Below the pieces are notes generated by a model, which saw only the letters and a list, made by a program, of their open reading frames with translations, was not told the origin of the DNA and made no database searches. Both the position numbers and the translations under genes were made by a program. From Massilia sp. METH4 (GTDB lineage: Bacteria > Pseudomonadota > Gammaproteobacteria > Burkholderiales > Burkholderiaceae_D), in contig NZ_CP146614.1 in the NCBI RefSeq assembly GCF_037094685.1, forward strand, positions 6,634,001 to 6,698,000: DNA of 64,000 bases, read 5' to 3'. Positions 31,601 to 39,101 of this stretch are shown here, one piece after another (positions within the stretch are counted from its first letter, which is position 1; each line of letters opens with the position of its first letter).

Positions 31601-32402
31601 GGCGATCCGCGCCGAGCGGCACGCCTTGCAGGCGCTGGACGAGGCCATTGCGCAGGCCGTGACCGTGCTGCGCGAGCGCGAGGCGCAACTGGAGCGGCAT
31701 CGCGCCACGGCGCCGGACGGGTCCGAGCTGGGTGCAAGTCCCCTGCGCGAGGCGCTCGAAGCGCTGACAGCCGAGCGGCGCACGGCCCAGGAACACGCGT
31801 CGGCCCTGAAGGTGGCGCTGGCGCAGGACGACGAGCGCCGCCGCCGCGCCAGCGCGATGCTGGCCGACCTGGAAAAGCAGGAAGCGGGCGAGCGGCGCTG
31901 GGCCCGGCTGGCGGAACTGATCGGCTCGGCCGACGGCAAGAAGTTCCGCAACTATGCCCAGCAATTCACGCTGGACGTGCTGCTCGGCTATGCCAATGCC
32001 CACCTGCGGCAACTGGCTCCCCGCTACCAGCTGCTGCGCATCGACAACCCTTCGCAACCGTCGCTGGGCCTGCTGGTGCGCGACCTGCACATGGGCGACG
32101 ACCTGCGCTCGGTGCACTCGCTGTCCGGCGGCGAATCGTTCCTCGTGTCGCTGGCGTTGGCGCTGGGCCTCGCATCGCTGTCGTCCAACCGGGTGCGCGT
32201 GGAATCGCTGTTCATCGACGAAGGTTTCGGCAGCCTGGATGCGGAAACGCTGCGCGTGGCGATGGATGCGCTGGACAACCTGCAAGCCATGGGCCGCAAG
32301 GTCGGCGTCATTTCGCACGTGCAGGAGATGACGGAACGGATCGCCACGCGTATTCTCGTGCAGCCCGGTGCGGGCGGGCGCAGCCATGTGAGCGTGGCCT
32401 GA
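28602..32402 (+). CDS. sbcC: Exonuclease ATPase subunit SbcC
   Basis: A 1266-residue SMC-like ATPase partner of SbcD. Walker A GPTGAGKSTLLDAL lies near residue 35-48. Long alanine/glutamate-rich coiled coils flank the zinc hook C611-P-V-C614 (GAPCPVCGSVEH). The C-terminal lobe has the ABC signature SLSGGESFLVSLALALGLAS and Walker B FIDEGFGSLD. The start is the ATG overlapping the sbcD stop. Its length is somewhat above E. coli SbcC (1048) because of longer coiled coils. Confidence 0.97.
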   Translation: MRILRIGGRNLASLADEFSVDFGSDPLASAGLFAISGPTGAGKSTLLDALCLALYDRTPRLVHARGKTPDVGDPIGSDDSRTLLRRGTPEGYAEVDFVGSDGVAYRSRWSVRRSRTKASGALQPTAMTLHKLPELQPIGGTKTEVKAEIEARIGLNFDQFTRAVLLAQNEFATFLKAQDDERGLLLETLTGSTIYSDLSRRAHERHKLEAQALQQMHARLADQKPLSGDERQETERQAREAEAALAVLDARKAALETDLRWHEGAARLLDGIAEAEATRQARIAAVEAAAPRRAALDKLDAVQEARPLHDAVQRVQADLAQAQAAIARCGQEAAAAGQAQAAAAAAQQQAAHNVEAAEAARRDAGPQLDRAKALDARIEAMQPQHVQARAARDAAVAAVTKAAAALSDKRNERRNLVAGQEFGHTWLATHRHWAVLGQQWPRWEELFTQAGRAAHHGAAIGAKLADAQRRATRHRDEELAAQAGLAAATETLRAAEAERAAAAVALAAFDAEGLGLRRAELEARRDALREAERLWLDLATKNERHAALAAQADQLERARADAQALADGAGTELAAGKAALAQAERSLALAEAACGESVEQLRAALEDGAPCPVCGSVEHPYHGNDRLRGMLDALRADVARWRSAQDRLIGQEATQRALATSSASRLEQVRGELAALAPAQAAIAARWQAALAGIDDAADGGTAVTDADRAAWLAARLAAAAALLQDVARQEQALRQAGAVRDRAQQACERAAAEQARWQAGAATAATALAQAQAQAEALTSQHIDAVHHLDALLDDLDAAFADAPDGGEGWKDAWRQDPEHFHALRQAESRQWQKQQVDLEERAARIAALDIELAALQEAHAKVAGDEQAARAAFLAADEALQAARAQRVALWNGAPVGEVEARLRAACEAAHAALRTQQEAGQQAAQQRARCDEALAQARRRSAELEEASREVQGRLAEWLDAFHRDHAEPDLFAPTVALANQVASMDELLALLAHPLEAIRAERHALQALDEAIAQAVTVLREREAQLERHRATAPDGSELGASPLREALEALTAERRTAQEHASALKVALAQDDERRRRASAMLADLEKQEAGERRWARLAELIGSADGKKFRNYAQQFTLDVLLGYANAHLRQLAPRYQLLRIDNPSQPSLGLLVRDLHMGDDLRSVHSLSGGESFLVSLALALGLASLSSNRVRVESLFIDEGFGSLDAETLRVAMDALDNLQAMGRKVGVISHVQEMTERIATRILVQPGAGGRSHVSVA

Positions 32403-32439
32403 TAGAATGGGCGCTCATAGTTCCCTGGTTTCGATAAGC

Positions 32440-32649
32440 ATGTTTAAAGCTCCACGCACCCTGACGTTCAAATGCGCGAAATGCGCCAAGGCGGTGAAAG
32501 TTACCGTTCAGAAAGTATCTGCCTGCTCGCACATCACGCCGTACTCCGGCGTGTGTTCCTGCGGCGAAGTGAAACTGCACGCCATCGGGCAGGCGGACGC
32601 CGTGCAGGCGTACCTGGCCTCGAACGGCCTGTGGACCCACCACCACTGA
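32440..32649 (+). CDS. Small zinc-ribbon-like protein
   Basis: A 69-residue protein starting MFKAPRTLTFKCAKCAKAVK. Two CxxC-like pairs (CAKC, CSCG) plus a single cysteine and histidines (SACSHITPYSG; WTHHH at the end) suggest a metal-binding ribbon. I do not know a named family. An in-frame start 11 codons upstream is possible but adds no family-like sequence. It sits 37 bp after sbcC, perhaps on the same transcript. Confidence 0.65.
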   Translation: MFKAPRTLTFKCAKCAKAVKVTVQKVSACSHITPYSGVCSCGEVKLHAIGQADAVQAYLASNGLWTHHH

Positions 32650-32709
32650 CGTCCTCAAGTATTCGGCCAACGTGTCGATGTAGAGGGACACTGTAAAAAG
32701 AGGCCAGCC

Positions 32710-33597
32710 ATGTCTTCGCTCTCTCCACTCGGCACCCGCCAGTACCAGAACACCGCCCTCACCGGCTCCACCCAGCAGGGCGCGCGCGGCAATGCCGCCG
32801 TGCCGCAGGCGGCGGCCACGAAAGCCAGCAGCGACGTTGCCCTCTCGTCGGGCGCGGTCGACCTGCAGCAGCGCCTCGATTCGCTGGGCAACGACACCAT
32901 CGACCTGGCCCAGGGTTTCCTCGGCAAGTTCGCGCAGCAGCTGCTGGGCGACGGCGCGAAGGGCGCCACGATCGCGTTCGATTCCGTGTCGCTCGAAACG
33001 TCGGCATCGGTGGCCGCCGGCGTGATGCGCGGTGAAGGCGCCAAAGGCGTCGGCAAGGCATCGGCCTTCAGCCTGAACGAAAGCTCGCAATTCCTCGGCA
33101 AGGGAACGATCACGCTCGCCGACGGCACCAAGTACGATTTCGAGGTGGAGGTGCGCTACGAAGCGTCGATGTCGGCTGGCTTTGCCGGCACGGACGAGGA
33201 GCCCGGGAAGACGGCGTTGCAATTGCCGGCATTCGAATTTCCCGAGATCGAGTGGCCGGGCAGCCTGGGCGACCTGTTCAAGCTGATGGACAAGCAGATC
33301 TCCGGCGACGTCAAGGATGGCGAGAGCGGCGATGTGCTGGGCAACCTGTCCGTGCGGCTGATGAAGCTCGTCAACAGCGCGCAATCGCTCGACACGTATG
33401 CCCCGCCGTCGCCCGTGAAGGCGTATGTGGACGAAGCGGCAACGGACAGGACGCCGGCGCCGGTCAAGGTGCCGGACAATGCACAGGCGCCGGCGAAGGT
33501 GCCAGTGAAGGTGCCGGACAATGCGCCGGCGCCGCAATCGGCGGCCAACATCCCGTTGACAATCTCGACCACTCCGCCGCCGGGCGACGAAGCCTGA
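32710..33597 (+). CDS. Uncharacterised 295-residue protein
   Basis: I recognise no domain. The N-terminal third is low-complexity (alanine, serine, glutamine). The middle (about 50-240) is an ordered acidic region with FLGKFAQQLLGDGAKGATIAF and GTKYDFEVEVRYEASMSAGF. The C-terminal tail contains two VKVPDNA repeats in a proline/alanine linker. There is no signal peptide. AGAGG lies upstream of the ATG, so translation is likely. Confidence 0.65.
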   Translation: MSSLSPLGTRQYQNTALTGSTQQGARGNAAVPQAAATKASSDVALSSGAVDLQQRLDSLGNDTIDLAQGFLGKFAQQLLGDGAKGATIAFDSVSLETSASVAAGVMRGEGAKGVGKASAFSLNESSQFLGKGTITLADGTKYDFEVEVRYEASMSAGFAGTDEEPGKTALQLPAFEFPEIEWPGSLGDLFKLMDKQISGDVKDGESGDVLGNLSVRLMKLVNSAQSLDTYAPPSPVKAYVDEAATDRTPAPVKVPDNAQAPAKVPVKVPDNAPAPQSAANIPLTISTTPPPGDEA

Positions 33598-33602
33598 CCG
33601 GC

Positions 33603-33646
33603 TATAATACGTGCCACCGACCGAAACCGCCGTGCAGGCGGTTTCG
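33603..33646 (+). promoter_or_regulatory. Perfect -10 box and leader hairpin before the methyltransferase
   Basis: TATAAT at 33603-33608 just follows the stop of the preceding gene. No good -35 is present at 17 bp, so the promoter is tentative. It is followed by a perfect 10-bp stem (33622-33631 with 33637-33646) with a 5-nt loop and no T-run, which would lie at the extreme 5' end of the transcript. Confidence 0.45.
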
Positions 33647-33676
33647 CCGTTTACCACCCTTCAGAACTGGCACGAC

Positions 33677-34819
33677 ATGGAAACCACCCTCCTCCACTGG
33701 ACCGAACAAGGAACCGACCGTTCCGCCCGCTGGCATTCGGAGGCAGGGATGCCGCCGCCGAAGCGTGTCGTGGTCGCCGACGACACGATGAACGCCGACA
33801 CGGCCTACCGCCTGGCCTGCGAAGGCACGGCGCTGCTGTGGCGCGGCGACTTCCAGAATGCCCGGCAATTGCTGCAGGCGCTGGCGCGGCGCGCCGACGG
33901 CAAGCATGGCAAGGGCAAGAAAAAGCCGGCCAAGGTGCCGGCCACGCCGACCGAAGCGTTCCACCTGCACCGGCAGGCGCAGTCGCAGCGCGCGCGCACG
34001 CTGGCGATGCTCCTGATTCCATTCGAGCCCGGCTACACGATCCCGCTGCGCCGCGCGCCGGACGTGAAGCTTGCCTGCAACGAGGCCTATGGCCGCGGCG
34101 AGGATGCATTCGTGATCTCGCTGCGCGAGCTGCTGGGCCTCGTCGGCGCGCACGAGTGGCGCAAGGCCGGGGTGGAGATTCCGGCGCTGGGCGCGCGCAT
34201 CCATCCGCACTACGGCGTTTTCTCGCCGGTGCGGGGCGAGTACGTTCAACTGGTGGCGGAGACGCCGCTGCCGAAGAAGACGGATGTGGCCTTCGACATC
34301 GGCGCCGGCACCGGCGTGCTCTCCGCCGTGCTGGCGCGGCGCGGCGTGCCGCGCGTGATCGCCACCGACATGGACCGCCGCGCCCTCTCCTGCGCGCGCG
34401 ATAACATTGGCCGCCTAGGCCTGGAAGACCAGGTCGAGCTGCTGGAAGCGGACCTGTTCCCGCCCGGCCGCGCTCCGCTCGTCGTCTGCAACCCGCCGTG
34501 GGTGCCGGCGAGGCCCGGCTCGTCCATCGAGCATGCGGTGTACGACCCGGACAGCCGCATGCTGAAGGGCTTCCTCGCGGGCTTGAAAGACCACCTGGCC
34601 GAGGGTGGCGAGGGCTGGCTGATCATGTCCGACCTGGCCGAGCACCTGGGCCTGCGGCCGCGCGCGCAACTGCTCGAGTGGATCGCCGCGGCCGGCCTCG
34701 TCGTTCTGGGCCGGCAGGACGTGCGGCCGGTGCACCCGAAGGCCGGCGACGCGACCGACCCGCTGCATGCAGCGCGCTCGGCCGAGGTGACGTCGCTGTG
34801 GCGGCTGGGGGCCGCTTGA
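33677..34819 (+). CDS. Class I SAM-dependent methyltransferase (N-methylating NPPW type)
   Basis: A 380-residue methyltransferase. The SAM-binding motif I is AFDIGAGTGVLSAVLARRG, followed by VIATDMDRRALSCARDN. The catalytic motif IV is VVCNPPWVPA, typical of enzymes methylating amide or exocyclic nitrogen such as PrmB/HemK/RlmF relatives. A basic segment (GKHGKGKKKPAK) near residue 80 may contact nucleic acid. The target is unknown. I chose METTLLHW at 33677 because an upstream in-frame GTG at 33611 would place the leader hairpin inside the gene. Confidence 0.82.
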   Translation: METTLLHWTEQGTDRSARWHSEAGMPPPKRVVVADDTMNADTAYRLACEGTALLWRGDFQNARQLLQALARRADGKHGKGKKKPAKVPATPTEAFHLHRQAQSQRARTLAMLLIPFEPGYTIPLRRAPDVKLACNEAYGRGEDAFVISLRELLGLVGAHEWRKAGVEIPALGARIHPHYGVFSPVRGEYVQLVAETPLPKKTDVAFDIGAGTGVLSAVLARRGVPRVIATDMDRRALSCARDNIGRLGLEDQVELLEADLFPPGRAPLVVCNPPWVPARPGSSIEHAVYDPDSRMLKGFLAGLKDHLAEGGEGWLIMSDLAEHLGLRPRAQLLEWIAAAGLVVLGRQDVRPVHPKAGDATDPLHAARSAEVTSLWRLGAA

Positions 34820-34828
34820 ACCGCCGGG

Positions 34829-35158
34829 TCAGGCGCGCTTGAGGAAGCGCCCGACCCGCGCCTCCAGCAGGCGCACCAGCGCGGGGTCCATGTATTCGTA
34901 GTCGTCGGGGATGTCCAGGCAGACCACGCGCTTGCCGTTCAGGTGGCTGCGGAACCGTGACGAGAGGCGGTTGCGGTGGGTCTTTTCCATCACGAAGATG
35001 ATGTCGGCCCAGGCCACCTGCTCGGTCGAGAGCGGAATGTCCGCATCGGCGCCCAGGCCGGCCGAATCGGTTTCCACGCCGGGCCAGCTGGCAAAAACGT
35101 GTTCCGCCGTCGGGCTGCGCAGGCGGTTCTGGGTGCAGATGAAGAGTGCTCGGGTCAT
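34829..35158 (-). CDS. Short low-molecular-weight protein-tyrosine-phosphatase-like protein
   Basis: A 109-residue protein with the phosphatase P-loop C8-x5-R14-S15 (ICTQNRLRSPTAEHVF) and a DIPDDYEYMDP loop that could supply the general acid. It is about 40 residues shorter than classical low-molecular-weight phosphatases (about 150) and belongs to the compact subgroup. Substrates are unknown. It converges with the methyltransferase, 9 bp apart. Confidence 0.82.
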   Translation of the reverse strand: MTRALFICTQNRLRSPTAEHVFASWPGVETDSAGLGADADIPLSTEQVAWADIIFVMEKTHRNRLSSRFRSHLNGKRVVCLDIPDDYEYMDPALVRLLEARVGRFLKRA

Positions 35159-35339
35159 GATCGTTCAGCCAGGGGCTTGGTCAGGCGCGAAAGGACGATG
35201 CCCGATTGCTCGGCGGCGCCGCAGGGCATGCTGCGCCCCGATGATGAGCATCGCAAGGAAAGCAGTCGAAGCAAAACTGCCGTTGTTTTGCAACCAGCTC
35301 GGCAGTACCACACACCGCCAAGCCCTTGATTCTTCGAGT

Positions 35340-35378
35340 GTTGCCAAAATTCGGGGACAGTCCCCGAATTTTAGCAAC
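35340..35378. repeat. REP-like palindrome, GGGGACAGTCCCC family
   Basis: A 39-bp near-perfect palindrome: arms GTTGC-x-AAAATTCGGGGA and its complement around CAG. It shares its core and its GTTG/CAAC ends with the copy at 58689-58727. It lies in a 326-bp gap between the phosphatase gene and initiator tRNA, in which I see no other gene. Confidence 0.85.
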
Positions 35379-35444
35379 ATTGCTGTCGTGACAGTGCATT
35401 TTCCAGCCGCGATGGCGGTGAGCACTTCGATGCCGAGCATGGCC

Positions 35445-35473
35445 TTGCACAATACGCAGTGAGCGTATATAAT
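35445..35473 (+). promoter_or_regulatory. Sigma-70 promoter of initiator tRNA
   Basis: TTGCAC (35445-35450), 17-bp spacer, TATAAT (35468-35473), with the tRNA starting 13 bp after the -10 box. This is a near-consensus promoter in the expected place. Confidence 0.85.
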
Positions 35474-35485
35474 TCTTGCCTCAGA

Positions 35486-35562
35486 CGCGGGGTGGAGCAG
35501 TCTGGCAGCTCGTCGGGCTCATAACCCGAAGGTCACAGGTTCAAATCCTGTCCCCGCAACCA
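35486..35562 (+). tRNA. Initiator tRNA-fMet (CAT)
   Basis: A 77-nt cloverleaf with encoded CCA. The anticodon is CAT. Initiator hallmarks are the unpaired C1 opposite A72 at the acceptor end and three consecutive G-C pairs in the anticodon stem (GGGCTCATAACCC). The T-loop reads GGTTCAAATCC. Confidence 0.97.
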
Positions 35563-35569
35563 GAATTCG

Positions 35570-35607
35570 AAAACCGCCGGTTTCAGTGATGAAGCCGGCG
35601 GTTTTTC
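35570..35607 (+). terminator. Terminator after initiator tRNA
   Basis: An 11-bp stem, AAAACCGCCGG (35570-35580) with CCGGCGGTTTT (35595-35605), followed by further T residues, 8 bp after the tRNA. Confidence 0.9.
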
Positions 35608-35645
35608 TTTGTGCCCGTGTCTTTATGCCCGACATAACGCGCCGC

Positions 35646-35997
35646 AGCGGGCGACCAGCACATCGTGAACGTGCTCGCGCACCTGGAAGCCTCGCCGCAG
35701 TGGAAGGACATGGCAGTGGCCGTGACGTTCGACGAGAACGGCGGCTGGGGGCCATGTCGCACCGCCGAAGGGCGACCGCTGGGGCCGGGCTCGCGCGTCC
35801 CGGCCATCGTGGTCTCACCGTTCGCCAAGCGGGCAACGTGGACCACGACTTCTATGTCACCACGTCGATCCAGCGCTTCATCACGCGCCGCTCCGATCTG
35901 CCGCTGCTCGAAGGACTGGCCCTGCGCAACAAGGCCTTTGCCGAACGGGGCGCGCAACCGCCGGGCGACCCTGACCGCGGCGCTGGCCTTCCGCTGA
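35646..35997 (+). pseudogene. Decayed acid phosphatase / phosphoesterase (PF04185 type) fragment
   Basis: About 115 C-terminal codons of an AcpA-like phosphoesterase remain, split over frames. GDQHIVNVLAHLEASPQWKD and VTFDENGGW lie in one frame, then HVAPPKGDRWG in a second. PGSRVPAIVVSPFAKR is back in the first frame, then NVDHDFYVTTSIQRFITRRS and DLPLLEGLALRNKAFAERG in another. At least three small indels are needed (near 35746, 35780 and 35828). The N-terminal three quarters are absent. It starts 38 bp after the tRNA terminator. It is not expected to be functional. Confidence 0.85.
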
Positions 35998-36055
35998 CGG
36001 GCCGCCCGCCGCACAAAAGGTTGGCGCTGTGTTACACTGCGCGCCGCTTCAGATG

Positions 36056-36090
36056 AAAAGCCCGACTGACATAGCCGGGCTTTTGTTTTT
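36056..36090 (+). terminator. Terminator-like hairpin just before a small gene
   Basis: The stem AAAAGCCCG (36056-36064) and CGGGCTTTT (36076-36084) is followed by GTTTTT. It ends only 12 bp before the ATG of the 74-residue gene, so it would act as a leader terminator or attenuator for any transcript entering from upstream. Confidence 0.85.
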
Positions 36091-36102
36091 GCACGCCACA
36101 CG

Positions 36103-36327
36103 ATGAGAGACAAGAAAGACAACGCGACGCTCGACCTGCCTGGCTTCGGCCCGGCCGCGCCGATGGAGCCGGAGCCGAAGGCGCCGCCGCCGCCGCGCGT
36201 GCGTCGCGCCCCCATCAAGCAGGAACAGCTCGAACTGCTCGCGCCGACCGACGCGACCGGCCTGCCCATCTGGCAGCGCGACGAGCACCTCGACGTGACC
36301 GGCCTGCCTGTCTGGCGCAAGGACTGA
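36103..36327 (+). CDS. Small uncharacterised proline-rich protein
   Basis: A 74-residue hydrophilic protein beginning MRDKKDNATLDLPGFGP, with a proline-rich stretch and two related segments DATGLPIWQRDEH and DVTGLPVWRKD. No family is recognised and it has no membrane segment. It sits 62 bp upstream of dbpA on the same strand. The start ATG overlaps the stop of an 18-codon frame (36053-36106) that spans the terminator hairpin. Confidence 0.6.
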   Translation: MRDKKDNATLDLPGFGPAAPMEPEPKAPPPPRVRRAPIKQEQLELLAPTDATGLPIWQRDEHLDVTGLPVWRKD

Positions 36328-36389
36328 GCGCGGCCCGCCGGGCCACCCTGTTAGACTGATTCACCTCTTTTTGCCCCACGGGCCCCGCC

Positions 36390-37796
36390 ATGACTTCCTT
36401 CGCTTCCCTGCCCCTTTCCGACGCCTTCCTCGCCAACCTCGAGACGCTGGGCTACCGCACGATGACGCCGATCCAGGCACAGAGCCTGCCGCCCGTGCTG
36501 GAAGGCCGCGACCTGATCGCGCAGGCCCAGACGGGCAGCGGCAAGACGGCCGCCTTCGGCATCGGCCTGCTGTACACGATCAACCCCGCGTGGTTTGCCA
36601 CGCAGGCGCTGGTCATGTGCCCCACGCGCGAACTGGCGGACCAGGTGGCGAACGAATTGCGCCGGCTGGCGCGCAGCACCGGCAACATCAAGGTGCTGGT
36701 GCTGACGGGCGGCTCGCCGATGCGCCCGCAGATCGCCTCGCTGGAACATGGCGCCCACGTCGTGGTGGGCACGCCGGGCCGCATCCGCGACCACCTGTCG
36801 CGCCAGACGCTGGACCTGTCCACGATCCGCACGCTGGTGCTCGACGAGGCCGACCGCATGACGGACATGGGCTTCTACGACGACATCGCCGCGATCGTCA
36901 AGGAGTGCCCGAAGCGCCGCCAGACCTTGCTGTTCTCGGCCACCTACCCGGACGATATCCGCCAGGCCACGGAGCCGTTCCTGGCCGACCCGGTCGAGGT
37001 GGTGATCGAGGCGCAGCACACGCAGGCGACGATCGAGCAGCGCTTCTACGAGATCGGCTTCGACGAGCGCGACGAAGCGGTCGCGCGGCTGCTGCGGCAC
37101 TTCAAGCCGGCGTCCGCCATCGTGTTCTGCAATACGAAGGCGCATTGCCGCGAACTGGTCGACACGCTGCGCGCGCAGGGCTTCTCGGCGCTGGCGCTGT
37201 ACGGCGAACTGGAACAGCGCGACCGCGACGAGATCCTCGTGCTGTTCTCCAACCGCAGCTGCCAGATCCTGGTGGCCACGGACGTGGCCGCGCGCGGCCT
37301 CGACATCTCCGACCTGGAAGCGGTGATCAATGCCGACGTGTCCAAGGACGCCGAGGTGCATGTGCACCGCATCGGCCGCACGGGCCGTGCGGGCGGCAGC
37401 GGGCGCTCGCTTACCCTGTGCGCGCCGAACGAGAAGAAGTGGGTGAAGGCGATCGAGGAATACCAGAACGCCCCGGCCGAGTGGCACCCGCTGGCCGAAC
37501 TGGATGCCGACGATCCGGGCCACGGCGATCCGGCGCCGATGCTTACGCTGTGCATCAGCGGCGGCAAGAAGGACAAGCTGCGCGCCGGCGACGTGCTCGG
37601 CGGCCTCACCGGCGACGCGAAGCTGGCCAAGGAACACGTGGGCAAGATCAACGTGACCGAGTTCCAGACCTATGTGGCGATCGACCGCAGGGTCGCCCAC
37701 GATGCGTTCGCGCGGCTCAACGCCGCCAGCAAGCTGGCCGGCGACTTCGGCACGTTCAAGGGGCGCAACTTCAAGATGCGCTTCATAGACGTATAA
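36390..37796 (+). CDS. dbpA: DEAD-box ATP-dependent RNA helicase DbpA
   Basis: A 468-residue RNA helicase that acts in 50S ribosome assembly at 23S rRNA hairpin 92. All helicase motifs are present: Q-motif MTPIQAQSLPP, Walker A AQTGSGKT, PTRELADQ, GTPGRIRD, DEADRMTDMGF, SAT, and motif VI HRIGRTGRAG. A C-terminal RNA-binding domain follows (about 395-468), typical of DbpA. It converges with the MFS gene 13 bp away. Confidence 0.93.
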   Translation: MTSFASLPLSDAFLANLETLGYRTMTPIQAQSLPPVLEGRDLIAQAQTGSGKTAAFGIGLLYTINPAWFATQALVMCPTRELADQVANELRRLARSTGNIKVLVLTGGSPMRPQIASLEHGAHVVVGTPGRIRDHLSRQTLDLSTIRTLVLDEADRMTDMGFYDDIAAIVKECPKRRQTLLFSATYPDDIRQATEPFLADPVEVVIEAQHTQATIEQRFYEIGFDERDEAVARLLRHFKPASAIVFCNTKAHCRELVDTLRAQGFSALALYGELEQRDRDEILVLFSNRSCQILVATDVAARGLDISDLEAVINADVSKDAEVHVHRIGRTGRAGGSGRSLTLCAPNEKKWVKAIEEYQNAPAEWHPLAELDADDPGHGDPAPMLTLCISGGKKDKLRAGDVLGGLTGDAKLAKEHVGKINVTEFQTYVAIDRRVAHDAFARLNAASKLAGDFGTFKGRNFKMRFIDV

Positions 37797-37809
37797 GCGC
37801 GGCGCCCGA

Positions 37810-39015
37810 TTATTTCTCCATCTTCGGCAGCAGCGCTGCGAAGATGCCCAGCAGCGGCAGGAACGATGCGAGGCGGTACACCGTGACGATGCCGGCCACG
37901 TCGGCGATGTGCCCCATCGCCGCGGCGCCGATGCCGCTGACGCCGAACATCAACCCGAAGAAGATCCCGGCGATCATGCCCACCTTGCCCGGCACCAGTT
38001 CCTGCGCGAACACGACGATCGCCGAGAACGCCGACGACATCACGAGGCCGATCACGACCGACAGCACCGCCGTCCAGGGGAGGTCCGCATAGGGCAGCGC
38101 CAGCGTGAATGGCGCCGCGCCCAGGATCGACACCCAGATCACGCGCTTGCGGCCGATGCGGTCGCCGATCGGACCGCCGGCGAAGGTGCCTGCCGCCACT
38201 GCCGCGAGGAACAGGAACAGGTACATCTGCGCCGTGTCCACCGACACGTGGAATCTCTCGATCAGGTAGAACGTGTAGTAGCTCGACAGGCTGGCCATGT
38301 AGATGTACTTCGAGAACACGAGCATCGCCAGGACGGCCAGCGCGCCGATCACCTTCCCGCGCGGCAGCGGCGATGCGTGCTGCACGGCCGCCTTGCGGAC
38401 GGCGCTCTTCAGGTGACCGCCATACCAGCGGCTCACGCCCACCAGCACCACGACGGCGACCAGCACGAGCAGCGTGAACCAGGCAATCTTGCTCTGCCCG
38501 TGGCCGACGATGATCGCGGCGGCCAGCAGCGGCCCCAGTGCCGACCCGGCATTGCCGCCGACCTGGAACAGCGATTGTGCGAAGCCGAAGCGGCCGCCGG
38601 ATGCGAGGCGTGCCACGCGCGAGGCTTCCGGGTGGAAGGTCGACGAACCGACGCCGATCATCCCCGCCGCCAGCAACAGCATGGGGAAACTTCCCGCGGT
38701 CGCCAGCAGCCCGACGCCGGCCAGGGTGACGCACATGCCGATGGGCAGCAGGAAGGGCAGCGGGCGCTTGTCCGTGTACAGGCCGATCCACGGCTGCAGC
38801 AGCGAGGCGGTGCACTGAAACGTGAGCGTGATCAGGCCGACCTGCGTGAAGCTCAAGGCGAATTCGTGCTTGAGCAACGGGTAGATCGACGGCAGCACGG
38901 CCTGCACGCAATCGTTGAGCAGGTGCACGAAGGCGACGGAAAACAGGATCTGCAGTATGGCGCCCTGCTGCGCCGGCGCGGCGGCGACGGGTGCTTTCGA
39001 AGCGTTGGTGGTCAT
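37810..39015 (-). CDS. MFS efflux transporter, fosmidomycin-resistance (Fsr) type
   Basis: A 401-residue, 12-helix inner-membrane exporter. Fsr-branch signatures are VGSSTFHPEASRVARLASGG followed by FGFAQSLFQVGGNAGSALGP. The N-terminus FVHLLNDCVQAVLPSIYPLL also fits. I chose MTTNASK at 39015; an upstream in-frame extension has no helix. It is divergent from the AraC gene at 39102 (86 bp), which probably regulates it. The drug substrate is inferred from the family only. Confidence 0.88.
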   Translation of the reverse strand: MTTNASKAPVAAAPAQQGAILQILFSVAFVHLLNDCVQAVLPSIYPLLKHEFALSFTQVGLITLTFQCTASLLQPWIGLYTDKRPLPFLLPIGMCVTLAGVGLLATAGSFPMLLLAAGMIGVGSSTFHPEASRVARLASGGRFGFAQSLFQVGGNAGSALGPLLAAAIIVGHGQSKIAWFTLLVLVAVVVLVGVSRWYGGHLKSAVRKAAVQHASPLPRGKVIGALAVLAMLVFSKYIYMASLSSYYTFYLIERFHVSVDTAQMYLFLFLAAVAAGTFAGGPIGDRIGRKRVIWVSILGAAPFTLALPYADLPWTAVLSVVIGLVMSSAFSAIVVFAQELVPGKVGMIAGIFFGLMFGVSGIGAAAMGHIADVAGIVTVYRLASFLPLLGIFAALLPKMEK

Positions 39016-39101
39016 GGCAACGGACAATGATGAGGTCAATGGCGGGGCTTGCCAGTGTATGATGTTCGGGCCGAACGCTTCTTCCAATTTTCGTCGCCAA
39101 A

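Noticed and set aside
28323..32387. A 1354-codon frame antisense to sbcC.
   Set aside because: GC-rich DNA with strong third-position bias gives long antisense frames. The sense frame has every SbcC motif, while the antisense product is low-complexity.
35165..35452. A 95-codon minus-strand frame beyond the phosphatase gene.
   Set aside because: It runs through the REP-like palindrome and has no family resemblance. A remnant of a membrane protein (FLAMLIIGAQHAL) is possible but cannot be supported.
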